Notes: generated by a model from the letters alone, not told the origin. Shown: positions 19,827 through 28,597, numbered from the stretch's first letter. The stretch: 64,000 nucleotides of DNA from Natronoglycomyces albus (GCF_016925535.1 NZ_CP070496.1:1178001-1242000), one strand, 5' to 3'. Numbers and translations are program-made.

Positions 19827-22800
19827 ATGTCTGCTCCTGAGAAAAAACGTGGAAACGGCGCTCGACGCCGAGCGCATTCCCGTAGCCGCCCGCCAGCTCG
19901 CCCCCGGTTCTCCGATGAGACCATCCAGGCGCGTGCCGCCGCCGTACCCTCGATCACCTACCCGGCTGAGCTGCCCGTCAGCCAACGCCGTGATGACATC
20001 GCCAAGGCGATCGAGGACAACCAAGTGGTCATCATCGCCGGGGAAACCGGGTCGGGTAAGACCACCCAGATTCCGAAGATTTGCCTCGAACTGGGTCGCG
20101 GTGTCACCGGCATGATCGGGCACACCCAGCCGCGCCGTATCGCGGCGCGGTCGGTGGCCGAACGCATTGCCGAGGAACTGAACTCGCCGCTGGGCGAAGC
20201 GGTGGGCTGGAAGGTTCGTTTTAGCGACCGAGTGTCCGATTCCAGTTACATCAAGCTCATGACCGACGGCATCCTCTTGACCGAGCTGCAACATGACCGG
20301 ATGCTCTCCGCCTACGACACGATCATCATCGACGAGGCGCATGAGCGCAGCCTCAATATCGACTTCATCCTCGGTTGCCTCAAACAGTTGCTGCCCAAGC
20401 GGCCGGACTTGAAAGTCATCGTGACCTCCGCGACTATCGACCCGGAGCGTTTCGCCACCCACTTTTGCGACCGCAACGGCAGGCCCGCGCCGATTCTGGA
20501 GGTGTCCGGACGCACCTATCCGGTCGAAATCCGCTATCGCCCGCTGGAAGCCCCGGATGAAGAGGGCCAAGAAGACTCCGAGCCGCGCGACCAGATCGAC
20601 GCGATCTTGGACGCGGTCAACGAGTTGTCCCGCATTGACTCTGGCGACATTCTCGTTTTCCTCTCCGGGGAACAAGAGATCCGCGACACGGCCGAGGCCT
20701 TGGAAAAGGCGCATCTGCGGCATACCGAAGTAGTTCCGCTGTATGCGCGGTTGTCGGCCGAGGAACAACATCGGGTTTTCAAGCCACACACCGGCCGTCG
20801 TATCGTCTTGGCCACCAACGTGGCCGAGACGTCGTTGACGGTGCCGGGCATTCGCTATGTCATCGATCCCGGTTTTGCTCGAATCTCCCGCTACTCGGCT
20901 CGCACGAAGGTGCAGCGGCTGCCGATCGAAGCCATCTCGCAGGCGTCTGCCAATCAACGAGCTGGGCGTTGCGGTCGTGTCGCCGAGGGCGTGTGCATCC
21001 GGTTGTACTCGGAGGAGGATTTCCTCGCTCGCCCCGAGTTCACCGACGCGGAGATCCTGCGAACGAACCTCGCCTCGGTCATTTTGCAGATGACGGCCGC
21101 GAAGCTGGGCAAGGTGGAGACGTTCCCGTTCGTGGATGCTCCCGACGAACGCAATATCAAAGATGGCACCGAGTTGCTCTTTGAGCTAGGGGCGCTAGAG
21201 CTACGCAAAGGGCAACCACCGCGATTGACCAAGCTCGGGCGCCAGATCTCCCGGCTACCCATCGACCCGCGCTTGGCTCGCATGATCCTCCAAGCCAAGG
21301 AGGAGGGCTGCGTCCACGAAGTCACCGTCATCGCCGCCGCGCTGTCGATTCAGGACCCCCGGGAACGCCCCAGCGACAAGAAACAGGCCGCCGATGCCTC
21401 GCACGCCCGCTTTGCCGACCCCACCTCGGACTTCCTCGCCTACTTGAACCTGTGGAAGTACTTGGAAGATGAGAAACGCTCTCGGTCTGGTTCGGGCTTC
21501 CGCCGTATGTGCAAGAAGGAATTTCTGCACTATTTGCGGATTCGGGAATGGCAGGACCTATATCGGCAGATCAATGGTGGCCTCAAGAGCCTCAAGATCG
21601 CTAACCGCGAGGTGGCCCAGAACAGGGCCGGGCGGCGTGAAACGGCTGAGGCTGGCACGGTGGACACCGAACGTCTCCATACCGCGCTGTTGGCCGGTTT
21701 GCTCAGCCACGTAGGTCTCAAGGAGGCCGACAAGCGCGAATACCTAGGCGCGCGTAACGCCAAATTCGCGGTCTTCCCTGGTTCCAGCTTGTTTAAGAAG
21801 CAACCCCGCTGGGTTGTCGCCGCCGAACTGGTCGAAACCTCGCGATTGTGGGGGCGTATTTGCGCCCGGATCGAACCAGAGTGGATCGAACCGCTGGCCA
21901 CCCACGTCACCAAACGCACCTATTCGGAGCCGCACTGGTCGAAGAAGGCGGGCGCCGTACTCGGATATGAGCGCGTCACGCTCTACGGCGTACCGATCGT
22001 TGCTCGTCGCAAGGTCAACTTCGGGCGCATCGATCAGGCGCTCTCGCGTGAACTTTTCATTCGGGGGGCTTTGGTCGAAGGCGAGTGGGAGACTCATCAT
22101 GAATTCTTCCAAGCCAACCGGAATCTGCTGGCCGAAGTCGAAGATCTAGAGAACCGGGTGCGTCGTCGCGACCTGCTCTCCGATGAGCAGACTCTGTTTG
22201 ACTTCTACGACGCCCGATTGCCCGCTGACATCGTCTCCGAACGCCACTTCGATTCGTGGTGGAAGCAGGCCAAGCGGGAAACGCCGGACCTGTTGAACTT
22301 TGAGTACAGTCTGCTCGTGGCCGACCGGGCCGAGGGCATCAGCAAGGAGAACTACCCTTCACAGTGGACCTCTGAGAACATCGACCTCGACCTTGCCTAC
22401 GAATTCGATCCGGGCAAGGCCACCGACGGGATCACCGTCGAGGTGCCGCTGGACGCGCTACCGCAACTGGACCAAGACTCCTTTACCTGGAATGTGCCCG
22501 GTATGCGCGAGGAACTGGCCGCCTCGCTCATCCGCAGCCTGCCCAAGGGGCTGCGACGCAACTTCGTGCCCGCCCCCGACTTCGCCGTCGCGGCAGTGGC
22601 CCGGATGGACCCCGCCAGCGGCAAACCCATGACCGCCGCGCTGTCGGAGACCCTCCGTGCCATGACCGGGGTGATCGTCCCCGAAGACGCCTATGACGTG
22701 ACCAAGATTCCCGGGCACCTACAAATGACCTACCAGGTCACTGATGAGGACGGCACGGTCGTGGCCACGGGTAAGGAGCTGGGAGCCCTGCAACGTCAAC

Positions 22801-23702
22801 TGGCTCCGAAAGCACACGAGGCCATGGCTGAGGCCGCACCCGAACTCGAACGCGAGGGCCTCACAACCTGGGACTTCGACCACCTGCCACAGCTACATGA
22901 GACGCCACGCAAGGGCTATGTGGCCAAGGCCTACCCGGCCTTGGCCGATCGGGGCAACACCGTCAGCGTGACCTGTTTTGCCACTGAGGCCGAGCAGTCG
23001 GCGAATATGTGGGCGGGCACGCGCCGACTGCTGCAACTGAACATCCCCGACCCACACATCAAGGAGGCGTTGACGCGGGCCGAGACGCTGAATCTCGCCG
23101 CCAGCGCCTATCCGTCGGCTGAGGCGCTGTTGGATGATTGTCGGCGGTGCGTGTTGGACAAGATTCTGATCGAAGCTGGCGGACCCGCGTGGGATCAAGA
23201 AGGCTTTGCGGCCTTGCTCAAGCGGGCCCGTCCGGAGTTGGCCGCCGAGTCGGTCGCGGTGGCGCGTAAGGTGGCCGCGATCTTGCAACAAGCGCGCGCG
23301 GCAAGGAAGCTTTTGGAAGGTAAGTTCAGCTTCGACATGCTTCCCGCGCTATCGGACATGAAGACGCAACTGGACGCGTTGGTGGGGTCCGAGGGCTTCG
23401 TCGGGGCGACCGGATGGTGGCGGCTGGACGATCTGCAGCGTTATATCAAGGGGATCGTGGCCAGAGCGCAGCGTCTGCCGCGCGATGTCGAGGCGGATCG
23501 GCGGCGGATGGAGCAGGTGGTCGGTTTGTGCGCCGAGCGTGACCGCCTCGCTAGTGCGCGTCCGCACGCCTTGCGGACCGCCGAGGGCCAAGAGTTGCGC
23601 TGGATGATCGAGGAGCTGCGCGTGAGCTTGTTCGCCCAGGAATTGGGGACGCGGTACCAAGTCAGTGAGAAGCGCGTCAGGCGGCTATTGCAAGCGCTGT
23701 AA
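19827..23702 (+). CDS. hrpA: ATP-dependent RNA helicase HrpA (DEAH box)
   Basis: This 1291-residue helicase matches E. coli HrpA (about 1300). Motifs from the N-terminus: GETGSGKTTQ (I), DEAHERSLN (II), SATID (III), TNVAETSLTVPGI (V) and QRAGRCGR (VI). Helicase-associated and OB-fold regions follow, then the large HrpA-specific C-terminus. HrpA remodels RNA and acts on stalled or collided ribosomes in E. coli. The frame is open from 19686, but the ATG at 19827 gives MSAPEKKRGNG and avoids overlap with the preceding hairpin. Its ribosome-binding site is weak, so the start is less certain than the family. Confidence 0.93.
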   Translation: MSAPEKKRGNGARRRAHSRSRPPARPRFSDETIQARAAAVPSITYPAELPVSQRRDDIAKAIEDNQVVIIAGETGSGKTTQIPKICLELGRGVTGMIGHTQPRRIAARSVAERIAEELNSPLGEAVGWKVRFSDRVSDSSYIKLMTDGILLTELQHDRMLSAYDTIIIDEAHERSLNIDFILGCLKQLLPKRPDLKVIVTSATIDPERFATHFCDRNGRPAPILEVSGRTYPVEIRYRPLEAPDEEGQEDSEPRDQIDAILDAVNELSRIDSGDILVFLSGEQEIRDTAEALEKAHLRHTEVVPLYARLSAEEQHRVFKPHTGRRIVLATNVAETSLTVPGIRYVIDPGFARISRYSARTKVQRLPIEAISQASANQRAGRCGRVAEGVCIRLYSEEDFLARPEFTDAEILRTNLASVILQMTAAKLGKVETFPFVDAPDERNIKDGTELLFELGALELRKGQPPRLTKLGRQISRLPIDPRLARMILQAKEEGCVHEVTVIAAALSIQDPRERPSDKKQAADASHARFADPTSDFLAYLNLWKYLEDEKRSRSGSGFRRMCKKEFLHYLRIREWQDLYRQINGGLKSLKIANREVAQNRAGRRETAEAGTVDTERLHTALLAGLLSHVGLKEADKREYLGARNAKFAVFPGSSLFKKQPRWVVAAELVETSRLWGRICARIEPEWIEPLATHVTKRTYSEPHWSKKAGAVLGYERVTLYGVPIVARRKVNFGRIDQALSRELFIRGALVEGEWETHHEFFQANRNLLAEVEDLENRVRRRDLLSDEQTLFDFYDARLPADIVSERHFDSWWKQAKRETPDLLNFEYSLLVADRAEGISKENYPSQWTSENIDLDLAYEFDPGKATDGITVEVPLDALPQLDQDSFTWNVPGMREELAASLIRSLPKGLRRNFVPAPDFAVAAVARMDPASGKPMTAALSETLRAMTGVIVPEDAYDVTKIPGHLQMTYQVTDEDGTVVATGKELGALQRQLAPKAHEAMAEAAPELEREGLTTWDFDHLPQLHETPRKGYVAKAYPALADRGNTVSVTCFATEAEQSANMWAGTRRLLQLNIPDPHIKEALTRAETLNLAASAYPSAEALLDDCRRCVLDKILIEAGGPAWDQEGFAALLKRARPELAAESVAVARKVAAILQQARAARKLLEGKFSFDMLPALSDMKTQLDALVGSEGFVGATGWWRLDDLQRYIKGIVARAQRLPRDVEADRRRMEQVVGLCAERDRLASARPHALRTAEGQELRWMIEELRVSLFAQELGTRYQVSEKRVRRLLQAL

Positions 23703-23731
23703 GACCCCAGGCGCCCGTGCCTGGGGTCTTA
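23700..23731. terminator. 13-bp hairpin at the end of hrpA
   Basis: Arms 23700–23712 and 23719–23731 are perfect complements around GCCCGT. The left arm includes the hrpA stop codon. It may also serve the convergent LysE gene. Confidence 0.75.
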
Positions 23732-23838
23732 CAGCGGGTTGCTCTTGTCTTCACCAGGCTTCCGACGCGGCTAGGCGTGGGGCCAGCCGCGTCTTTGGCA
23801 GGGTGGGCTCGGTGGTGAGCCACGTGTGGCCCTGCCCC

Positions 23839-24474
23839 TCAATTAGCCAAGAGAACGGCCGCGAAGGCCATCAGTGCCGCGCCGACGGTCGCGTTGCCAG
23901 CGGCGGCGGCGCGACGGCGGCGGCGGAAGATCCGGGCTAGCCTGTCGCCAAAGAAGATCAGGCTCACCATGTACATCATGTCGATGGCGAGCACGATCAC
24001 CATCAACACCAGATAGCTCAACACGGGGTAGGCGTAGCTGGGGTCGATGAACTGGACGAAGAGCGCCACGTAGAACAACAGCGACTTCGGGTTGAGGATG
24101 CTGGCGGTGAAGGCCCGACGGAATGGGTGTTCCTTGGACAGAAGCTCGGTTTGGTCGGGCTGTTTTTCCTTGGTTCGAAGCGCCGTCCACGCCGAACGCA
24201 GCATGCCCAGGGCGATCCAGCTCAGGTAGGCCGCGCCCGCCCACTTGACGATGGTGAACAGCGTGGGGGAGGCGGCGAAGAGGGACGAGAGTCCCAGCGC
24301 CGAGGCGGCCATGAGGACGCTATCGCCGACAAAGACGCCGCCAGCGGCGATAAAGCCGGGGCGCAACCCACGGCGCGCCGCGACTGACAGCACATACATC
24401 GAATTAGGGCCGGGGAGAAGGGTCAGAAGTACGACTGCTCCCACGTATGCCCATACGTCAACTACTCCGAACAC
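23839..24474 (-). CDS. LysE/RhtB-family amino-acid exporter
   Basis: The 211-residue protein has the LysE-family topology of six helices. It has the signature LLPGPNSMYVLSVAARRGLRPG near residues 20–41 and ILNPKSLLFYVALFVQFIDP near 128–147. Members export basic, hydroxylated or branched amino acids; the substrate is unknown here. The GTG start has only GAGG overlapping it. A broken paralogue lies 204 bases upstream on the same strand. The intervening AT-rich DNA holds a 21-bp inverted repeat and a TGGTACAA box like those at the nearby MocR promoter, suggesting shared control. Confidence 0.85.
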   Translation of the reverse strand: MFGVVDVWAYVGAVVLLTLLPGPNSMYVLSVAARRGLRPGFIAAGGVFVGDSVLMAASALGLSSLFAASPTLFTIVKWAGAAYLSWIALGMLRSAWTALRTKEKQPDQTELLSKEHPFRRAFTASILNPKSLLFYVALFVQFIDPSYAYPVLSYLVLMVIVLAIDMMYMVSLIFFGDRLARIFRRRRRAAAAGNATVGAALMAFAAVLLAN

Positions 24475-24603
24475 CTCACTAGTGTGGCGGAATGAAGAAT
24501 GGCTTTTCTAGCGGTGGGGCAATAGGGTGATGTGTCTCGCGAAGAATAGCGTTTTCACACTTCATAGTAGGTGAATATTCATGCCAGCGAGGCCATATTT
24601 TCG

Positions 24604-24673
24604 CCTTTTGTATTGATACATTTTACGTGTTGGTACAAAGAATAGGTGTGCGAAAATGTATCAATACAAAAGG
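24604..24673. repeat. 70-bp inverted repeat with perfect 21-bp arms
   Basis: Arms 24604–24624 and 24653–24673 are exact reverse complements, each containing TGTATTGATACA or its complement. The 28-base centre holds TGGTACAA at 24631–24638. It lies in AT-rich DNA upstream of the intact LysE gene and just beyond the 3' end of the LysE pseudogene. It could be a regulator-binding hairpin, a terminator or a small mobile element. Confidence 0.75.
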
Positions 24674-24678
24674 TGGGT

Positions 24679-25284
24679 TTAATGTACTGGTGCAAACCAG
24701 TGTCTTAAGGTCAGGGCCAACTTCGTCGCGAAGGTGAACAGGACGCCCCCAGCGAACGTGTGACCTGCGGAGGCGGCGGGAGAACTAGGCCCAAGAGCCG
24801 GGGCCAGGCGCTGCCCAAGGAAGATCAAGACCGGCATATAGGCCAGTTCGATGGGCAACTGGACGAGTGCCAACATCAGGTAGCTGATGGCGGGGTGCGC
24901 GTAGTGCGGGTCGATGAACTGCCTAAGCAGGGCTGTGGAGAACAAAATGGCCTTCGGGTTGAGCAAGTTCATACCCAGGGCTCGCGGAGGTTCTTCTCCG
25001 CAACTGGCACGGCTAACCGAGGCGAGATGGGGATTCGCCGCGCGTGTTCGGCCATGCGGTGTACGGCATGCCCAGCGCCAAAGAGGCCGCCGGGGCCCAC
25101 TTCACCACCGTGACCAGAGCCGGGATGCGGCAAGGACCGATACCAATCCAACGGCGGTGGCAACGATGAGAGTGGTGTCACCGATAAAGACCGCGCTGGC
25201 CGCAATTCGCGCCACGCCGCTACTGGCAACGCGTATCGGGTATTGGGTCAGGCAGCAATGTGCGTAGCGTGGCGGCGACCACAT
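24679..25284 (-). pseudogene. broken LysE-family exporter
   Basis: Two pieces of one LysE-family protein lie in different frames. The upstream piece (about 25102–25284) reads ...QYPIRVASSGVARIAASAVFIGDTTLIVATAVGLVSVLAAS, the second-helix region. After a frame change the sequence continues VTVVKWAPAAS. The downstream piece (24679–24972) reads MNLLNPKAILFSTALLRQFIDPHYAHPAISYL and runs to a normal family C-terminus. The PGPN signature and first helix are missing, and the middle is shortened. It resembles the intact neighbour at 23839–24474 (LNPKxxLF...QFIDPxYAxPxxSYL), so it is a decayed tandem paralogue. A sequencing error alone would not explain the missing N-terminus. Confidence 0.8.
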
Positions 25285-25321
25285 GGGTTCCGATATCGAT
25301 AGTTTCGAGCGCGGAATAATT

Positions 25322-25422
25322 GAGGCTTATGCAAAAGTGCGAATTCAAGACCGCGGGAGGCGAAGGCTACGCAGGTAAAGGCGCCGACAAATACGCCGAT
25401 AATGCCTTTTGCACAAGAGCTC
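25322..25422 (-). repeat. 100-bp intergenic repeat, copy C (reverse orientation)
   Basis: The left end is GAGGCTTATGCAAAAG, identical to the family consensus. The right end CCTTTTGCACAAGAGCTC is slightly altered. An open frame MQKCEFKTAGGEGYAGKGAD... runs through it on the plus strand. Its right end merges with the left end of the inverted-repeat element at 25420–25575. Confidence 0.8.
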
Positions 25423-25575
25423 CTATCAGGTTTGTTTCCGGGGCGAGGATGGTGTGTTGTCAGTGCGTGGGGAGGCGGGGGTTCTTGCCCATACCCGTTG
25501 GGTATGGGCAAGGGTCGACAACGCGGCCAGGCGCGGCAGCACACCACCGCAGTAGGAAGAGAAACCTGATAGGAG
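25420..25575. repeat. 155-bp inverted-repeat element abutting repeat copy C
   Basis: CTCCTATCAGGTTT (25420–25433) and its exact complement (25562–25575) bound the element. Imperfect pairing continues inward for about 20 more bases (GGATGGTGTG against CACACCACCG). The centre has a perfect hairpin, CTTGCCCATACC (25484–25495) with GGTATGGGCAAG (25501–25512). It ends 15 bases beyond the PPOX gene stop and may terminate that transcript. A relative of its right end recurs at 48829–48856. The stretch 25285–25590 holds only this element and copy C. Confidence 0.75.
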
Positions 25576-25590
25576 ATCTAGGCCCCATTG

Positions 25591-26274
25591 TCAAACGGTG
25601 TGCAATTCCTTGACATAAGCAGGGGCTTCGGTCGTGACGCCCGGCGCTGGGGAGGGTTCACCGGCCTGGAGGCGCAAGGGGACCACTCCGGCCCAGTGGG
25701 GCAGATCCAGGTCGTCGGGATCTTCGCCGACCCCGGCGTTGCGCTCCTTGTAGGAGACGGCGTCCATGCTCAGCTTCAGAACTGAGGTCTGGGCGAGCTC
25801 TTTCTTGCTGGGGGAACGGGAGTCTCCACTGCGTCCTGGTCCCAACCGGTCGACCAGGGCCACGAATGAGTCCCACTTCTCCTCAGGATCGCTCACAAGC
25901 TGGGCTTGGCCGAAGATGATGACGCTACGGTAATTCGCTGAGTGGTGAAACCAGGAGCGGGAGTAGACGAGCCCGTCAATCGAGGTCGCGGTGACTGACA
26001 TCGCAACCTTTCCGTCCCTGGCATTGAGGAACGATCCGGCTCCGGTGGAGCCGTGCATGTACAGCGTTTCCCCGACCCGCGCGTGGAATAGGGGCATGGC
26101 CATGGGGCCGGGCTGCGCGTGAGCGATGACCGCGTGGCAGTAGTAGAGCTCGTCGAGCAGGGCGTGCACCTTGCCCGCGTCGTAACTGATGCGCTCACGG
26201 TGGCGACGGGCCGTCGTTTGGGCAGTCTGCGGGTATTCGCTCGCGCTTGGGTTGGTGGCGGGGTTGATGGTCAT
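25591..26274 (-). CDS. pyridoxamine 5'-phosphate oxidase-fold (FMN-binding split barrel) protein
   Basis: The 227-residue protein resembles the PPOX/NimA-like split-barrel flavoproteins. It shows ALLDELYYCHAVIAHAQPGPMAMPLFHARVGETLYMHGSTGAG, then VAMSVTATSIDGLVYSRSWFHHSANYRSVIIFG. The central Trp/His block is typical for heme- or F420/FMN-binding members. The substrate is unknown. AGGAAG precedes the ATG at 26274; an upstream extension to 26322 would run into the divergent gene. It is transcribed divergently from a MocR regulator 41 bases away. MocR neighbours are often vitamin B6 or amine genes, so it is probably the regulated target. Confidence 0.78.
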   Translation of the reverse strand: MTINPATNPSASEYPQTAQTTARRHRERISYDAGKVHALLDELYYCHAVIAHAQPGPMAMPLFHARVGETLYMHGSTGAGSFLNARDGKVAMSVTATSIDGLVYSRSWFHHSANYRSVIIFGQAQLVSDPEEKWDSFVALVDRLGPGRSGDSRSPSKKELAQTSVLKLSMDAVSYKERNAGVGEDPDDLDLPHWAGVVPLRLQAGEPSPAPGVTTEAPAYVKELHTV

Positions 26275-26294
26275 GCCGTCACTTCCTATAAATA

Positions 26295-26330
26295 TTGTAA
26301 TGGTACAATCTACATATGGCACTGGTACAA
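26295..26330 (+). promoter_or_regulatory. paired TGGTACAA boxes at the MocR/PPOX divergent promoter
   Basis: TGGTACAA occurs at 26301–26308 and 26323–26330, 22 bases apart, about two helical turns. The first is also the right half of ATTGTA-N4-TACAAT (about 26294–26309). Direct repeats of this spacing are the usual operator form for MocR/PdxR regulators. The second box lies inside the first codons of the regulator gene. The same octamer occurs at 24631 upstream of the LysE gene. Confidence 0.55.
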
Positions 26331-27632
26331 AACTATCACATCACCGGAGATTCGGCGGCCGCGATAATGGCGTCGATCGAACAGGGCGTGCGAACAGGGA
26401 ATCTGCCCCCAGGGCAGTCACTACCGCCGGTTCGGCGACTAGCCCAACAGCTAGGCGTCTCCCCGGGGACGGTCGCGTCGGCATACCGTTCGCTGCGACA
26501 GCGGGGCATCGTGGAGACAGCCGGACGGGCCGGGACAGTGGTGCGCAGCAACTCCCCACTCCTGGCACCGCCCATGTCGCCGTTGCCTTCGGGCGTCATC
26601 GACCTCTCTCACGGAGAACCCGACACCAGCCTCTTGCCAGATCTGACCCACGCGATTTCACAACTACCAACCCGCGCGATCAACTACCACCAAGGCGGAC
26701 CCGTTCCCGAACTGCTAGAGCTCGCGCGCGAGGTGCTATCGCGTGACGGAGTAGAAGGCAGCCTGACAATCACCGGTGGGGCGCTGGCGGCTATCTCGCT
26801 ATCGCTGACGACAACCTTGAATCCCGGCGACCTTGTGGCCATTGAGGACCCCGGATGGCGCAATGTGCGGGATATGCTGGCCGCCAGCGGCTTTCGCACC
26901 TGGGGGATTCCCGTGGACGAGTCAGGGCCTACCGCCAATGGGGTCGCGGAGGCGCTCGCGGCCGGGGCGAGGGCCGTCATCGTGACCAATCGGGCGCAGA
27001 ACCCCACCGGCGCCACCATCAGCGGTGTGCGAGCCGAGGAATTGCGGGAATTGCTCCGTGGGCATCCGGATTTGTTGTTGATAGAGGACGACCACTGGGC
27101 GGAATTGTCGCAGACGCCGCTACACCACATCGGCAACGTGACGGGTAAATGGGTGTTTGTGCGGTCGACGTCGAAGCCATGCGGGCCCGACCTGCGGGTG
27201 GCCGTCGTAGCGGCCGACGAGCGGACGAAGACGTTTATCGAGGGCCGGGCCCGACTGGCGCATGGTTGGGTGTCGACAATGCTGCAACACCTGGTCATGA
27301 GTCTATGGAGGGACGAAGAGGCTCAGCGGGCGATCGAGTACGCCGGGCGTACCTACTGGCGTCGGCAAATGGTGCTGCGAAACGCTCTGCGGGAAAACGG
27401 GATTCCAGCGTTGGGGCACAGTGGACTGAACCTGTGGGTTCCCGTCGACGACGAAGCGGTCACCGTCGGCGCGATGCGTGACCGTGGATACGCCGTGGCC
27501 CCGGGGAGCCTGTCACGTATCAAGACACCCCCGGGGGTGCGTATCACTTGCTCACAGGTGGAGGAACGTGATGTGGCCGATATCGTGGAGGCGATGGTCT
27601 CGGCGGTGCGCCCGGCCGGGCCATCGGTGTGA
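26316..27632 (+). CDS. MocR/GntR-family regulator with aminotransferase-like domain
   Basis: The 438-residue protein has an N-terminal GntR winged helix (about 12–78: AAAIMASIEQGVRTGNLPPGQSLPPVRRLA, then LGVSPGTVASAYRSLRQRGIVETAG). A fold-type I aminotransferase domain follows. VTNRAQNPTGATIS and FVRSTSKPCGPDLRVA mark the PLP pocket, the Lys in STSK being the Schiff-base residue. MocR proteins sense PLP or amino compounds and regulate a nearby, often divergent, gene. Candidates are the PPOX gene and the LysE exporters. There is no clear ribosome-binding site before ATG 26316, so the mRNA may be leaderless. Confidence 0.87.
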   Translation: MALVQNYHITGDSAAAIMASIEQGVRTGNLPPGQSLPPVRRLAQQLGVSPGTVASAYRSLRQRGIVETAGRAGTVVRSNSPLLAPPMSPLPSGVIDLSHGEPDTSLLPDLTHAISQLPTRAINYHQGGPVPELLELAREVLSRDGVEGSLTITGGALAAISLSLTTTLNPGDLVAIEDPGWRNVRDMLAASGFRTWGIPVDESGPTANGVAEALAAGARAVIVTNRAQNPTGATISGVRAEELRELLRGHPDLLLIEDDHWAELSQTPLHHIGNVTGKWVFVRSTSKPCGPDLRVAVVAADERTKTFIEGRARLAHGWVSTMLQHLVMSLWRDEEAQRAIEYAGRTYWRRQMVLRNALRENGIPALGHSGLNLWVPVDDEAVTVGAMRDRGYAVAPGSLSRIKTPPGVRITCSQVEERDVADIVEAMVSAVRPAGPSV

Positions 27633-27650
27633 CGGAGGGCCCGGCCGGCG
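27611..27650. terminator. hairpin spanning the MocR stop codon
   Basis: CCCGGCCGGGCC (27611–27622) pairs with GGCCCGGCCGG (27638–27648) around the MocR stop codon. It lies between two convergent genes and may serve both. Confidence 0.55.
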
Positions 27651-27669
27651 TTCATGCTAGGTCGATCGC

Positions 27670-28458
27670 CTAGAACGGAAGCAAGCCCAACGCGTGCAAC
27701 TCGATGACGGCCCCTCGGGCCACCAAGAATCCAGCGATTCCGAGAATCCAGGCCATCGTCTCTATGGTCTCGGCCGCGAGCTTGTCGCGCCACCGTTCCA
27801 GGCGTGGTTGCAGCCGCTGCCCGAAGAGCTTCCACAACCCATACAGGATGAACGCCGAGGAAACCATGATCAGGTTGTACATCAGGATGAGTGGCAGCCA
27901 CGCGGCTACCGGCACCTCGGCGGCGGTCATGATGCCAATCGCGGCGAAGTAGGGCAGCACCATAAACCCCTCAATCAGAACCGTGATGAGCCCGAAACTG
28001 ATCATGGCCGAAACCGTCAGAGACTTCGGGACTCGGGTGGTGCCGGTGCCACCTTTGTGGGGCGGTGATGCCGCCGCCTGTGTCGAGCCGGGGGCGTCCG
28101 CAGCCTCTGCGGCTTCGGCGGCCAGCCGCCGGTCGGCTTGGCGTTTCTGGCGCTTTTTCTTGCCGGGTATCGCTATGGCGATCACCAACAGGATGCCGCC
28201 GAGGATGGCCTGGGCCCACAGTCCAACCGGGGAGTCGACCAGGTTCTCCAGCGCGGGCAGAAGTGCCCCCAGGCCCAACTTGAGTGCCACCCCGAAGGCG
28301 AAGTAACACACCACTACGGTGGCCACGTAGGTAAAGAGCAGGGTCGCCAGGCGGCTGCGCGCATTAAGTAGCAGGTAGATCGTCACGCCTACTATGGCTG
28401 GACTGAGCGCGTCCAGCAGTCCCAATCCGGCGACCGTCAGGCCGATTTCCCAGGTCAT
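27670..28458 (-). CDS. GAP family (Sap/sulfolipid-1-addressing-like) membrane protein
   Basis: The 262-residue protein has about six helices in two groups of three, split by a basic, Ala-rich cytosolic loop (about 98–145, GKKKRQKRQADRR). The N-terminus LGLLDALSPAIVGVTIYLL and the repeated architecture match the GAP family, formerly DUF2910. The mycobacterial member Sap assists sulfolipid export, but most members are uncharacterised. It is divergent from a TetR regulator 139 bases away. Two repeated palindromic boxes lie in the gap, so it is probably repressed by that regulator. Confidence 0.75.
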   Translation of the reverse strand: MTWEIGLTVAGLGLLDALSPAIVGVTIYLLLNARSRLATLLFTYVATVVVCYFAFGVALKLGLGALLPALENLVDSPVGLWAQAILGGILLVIAIAIPGKKKRQKRQADRRLAAEAAEAADAPGSTQAAASPPHKGGTGTTRVPKSLTVSAMISFGLITVLIEGFMVLPYFAAIGIMTAAEVPVAAWLPLILMYNLIMVSSAFILYGLWKLFGQRLQPRLERWRDKLAAETIETMAWILGIAGFLVARGAVIELHALGLLPF

Positions 28459-28549
28459 GAATTCTCCAAGGGTTGTTGCGTATGCCGCGTGCCGCCCAGG
28501 CTTATCTCGATGGTGGTGTGGCAGGGGCGAGGCATGAAAGCACTTTTAA

Positions 28550-28586
28550 AACACGACTGTGCTAATTAATTTAACACACGTGTGAT
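28550..28586. promoter_or_regulatory. two AACAC-N4-GTG[CA]T boxes, probable TetR operator
   Basis: AACAC-GACT-GTGCT (28550–28563) and AACAC-ACGT-GTGAT (28573–28586) are the same imperfect palindrome repeated 23 bases apart. The second contains the perfect palindrome CACACGTGTG. They lie between the GAP gene and the TetR gene, the second ending 11 bases before the TetR ATG. Confidence 0.6.
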
Positions 28587-28597
28587 ATAAAGTGAAA

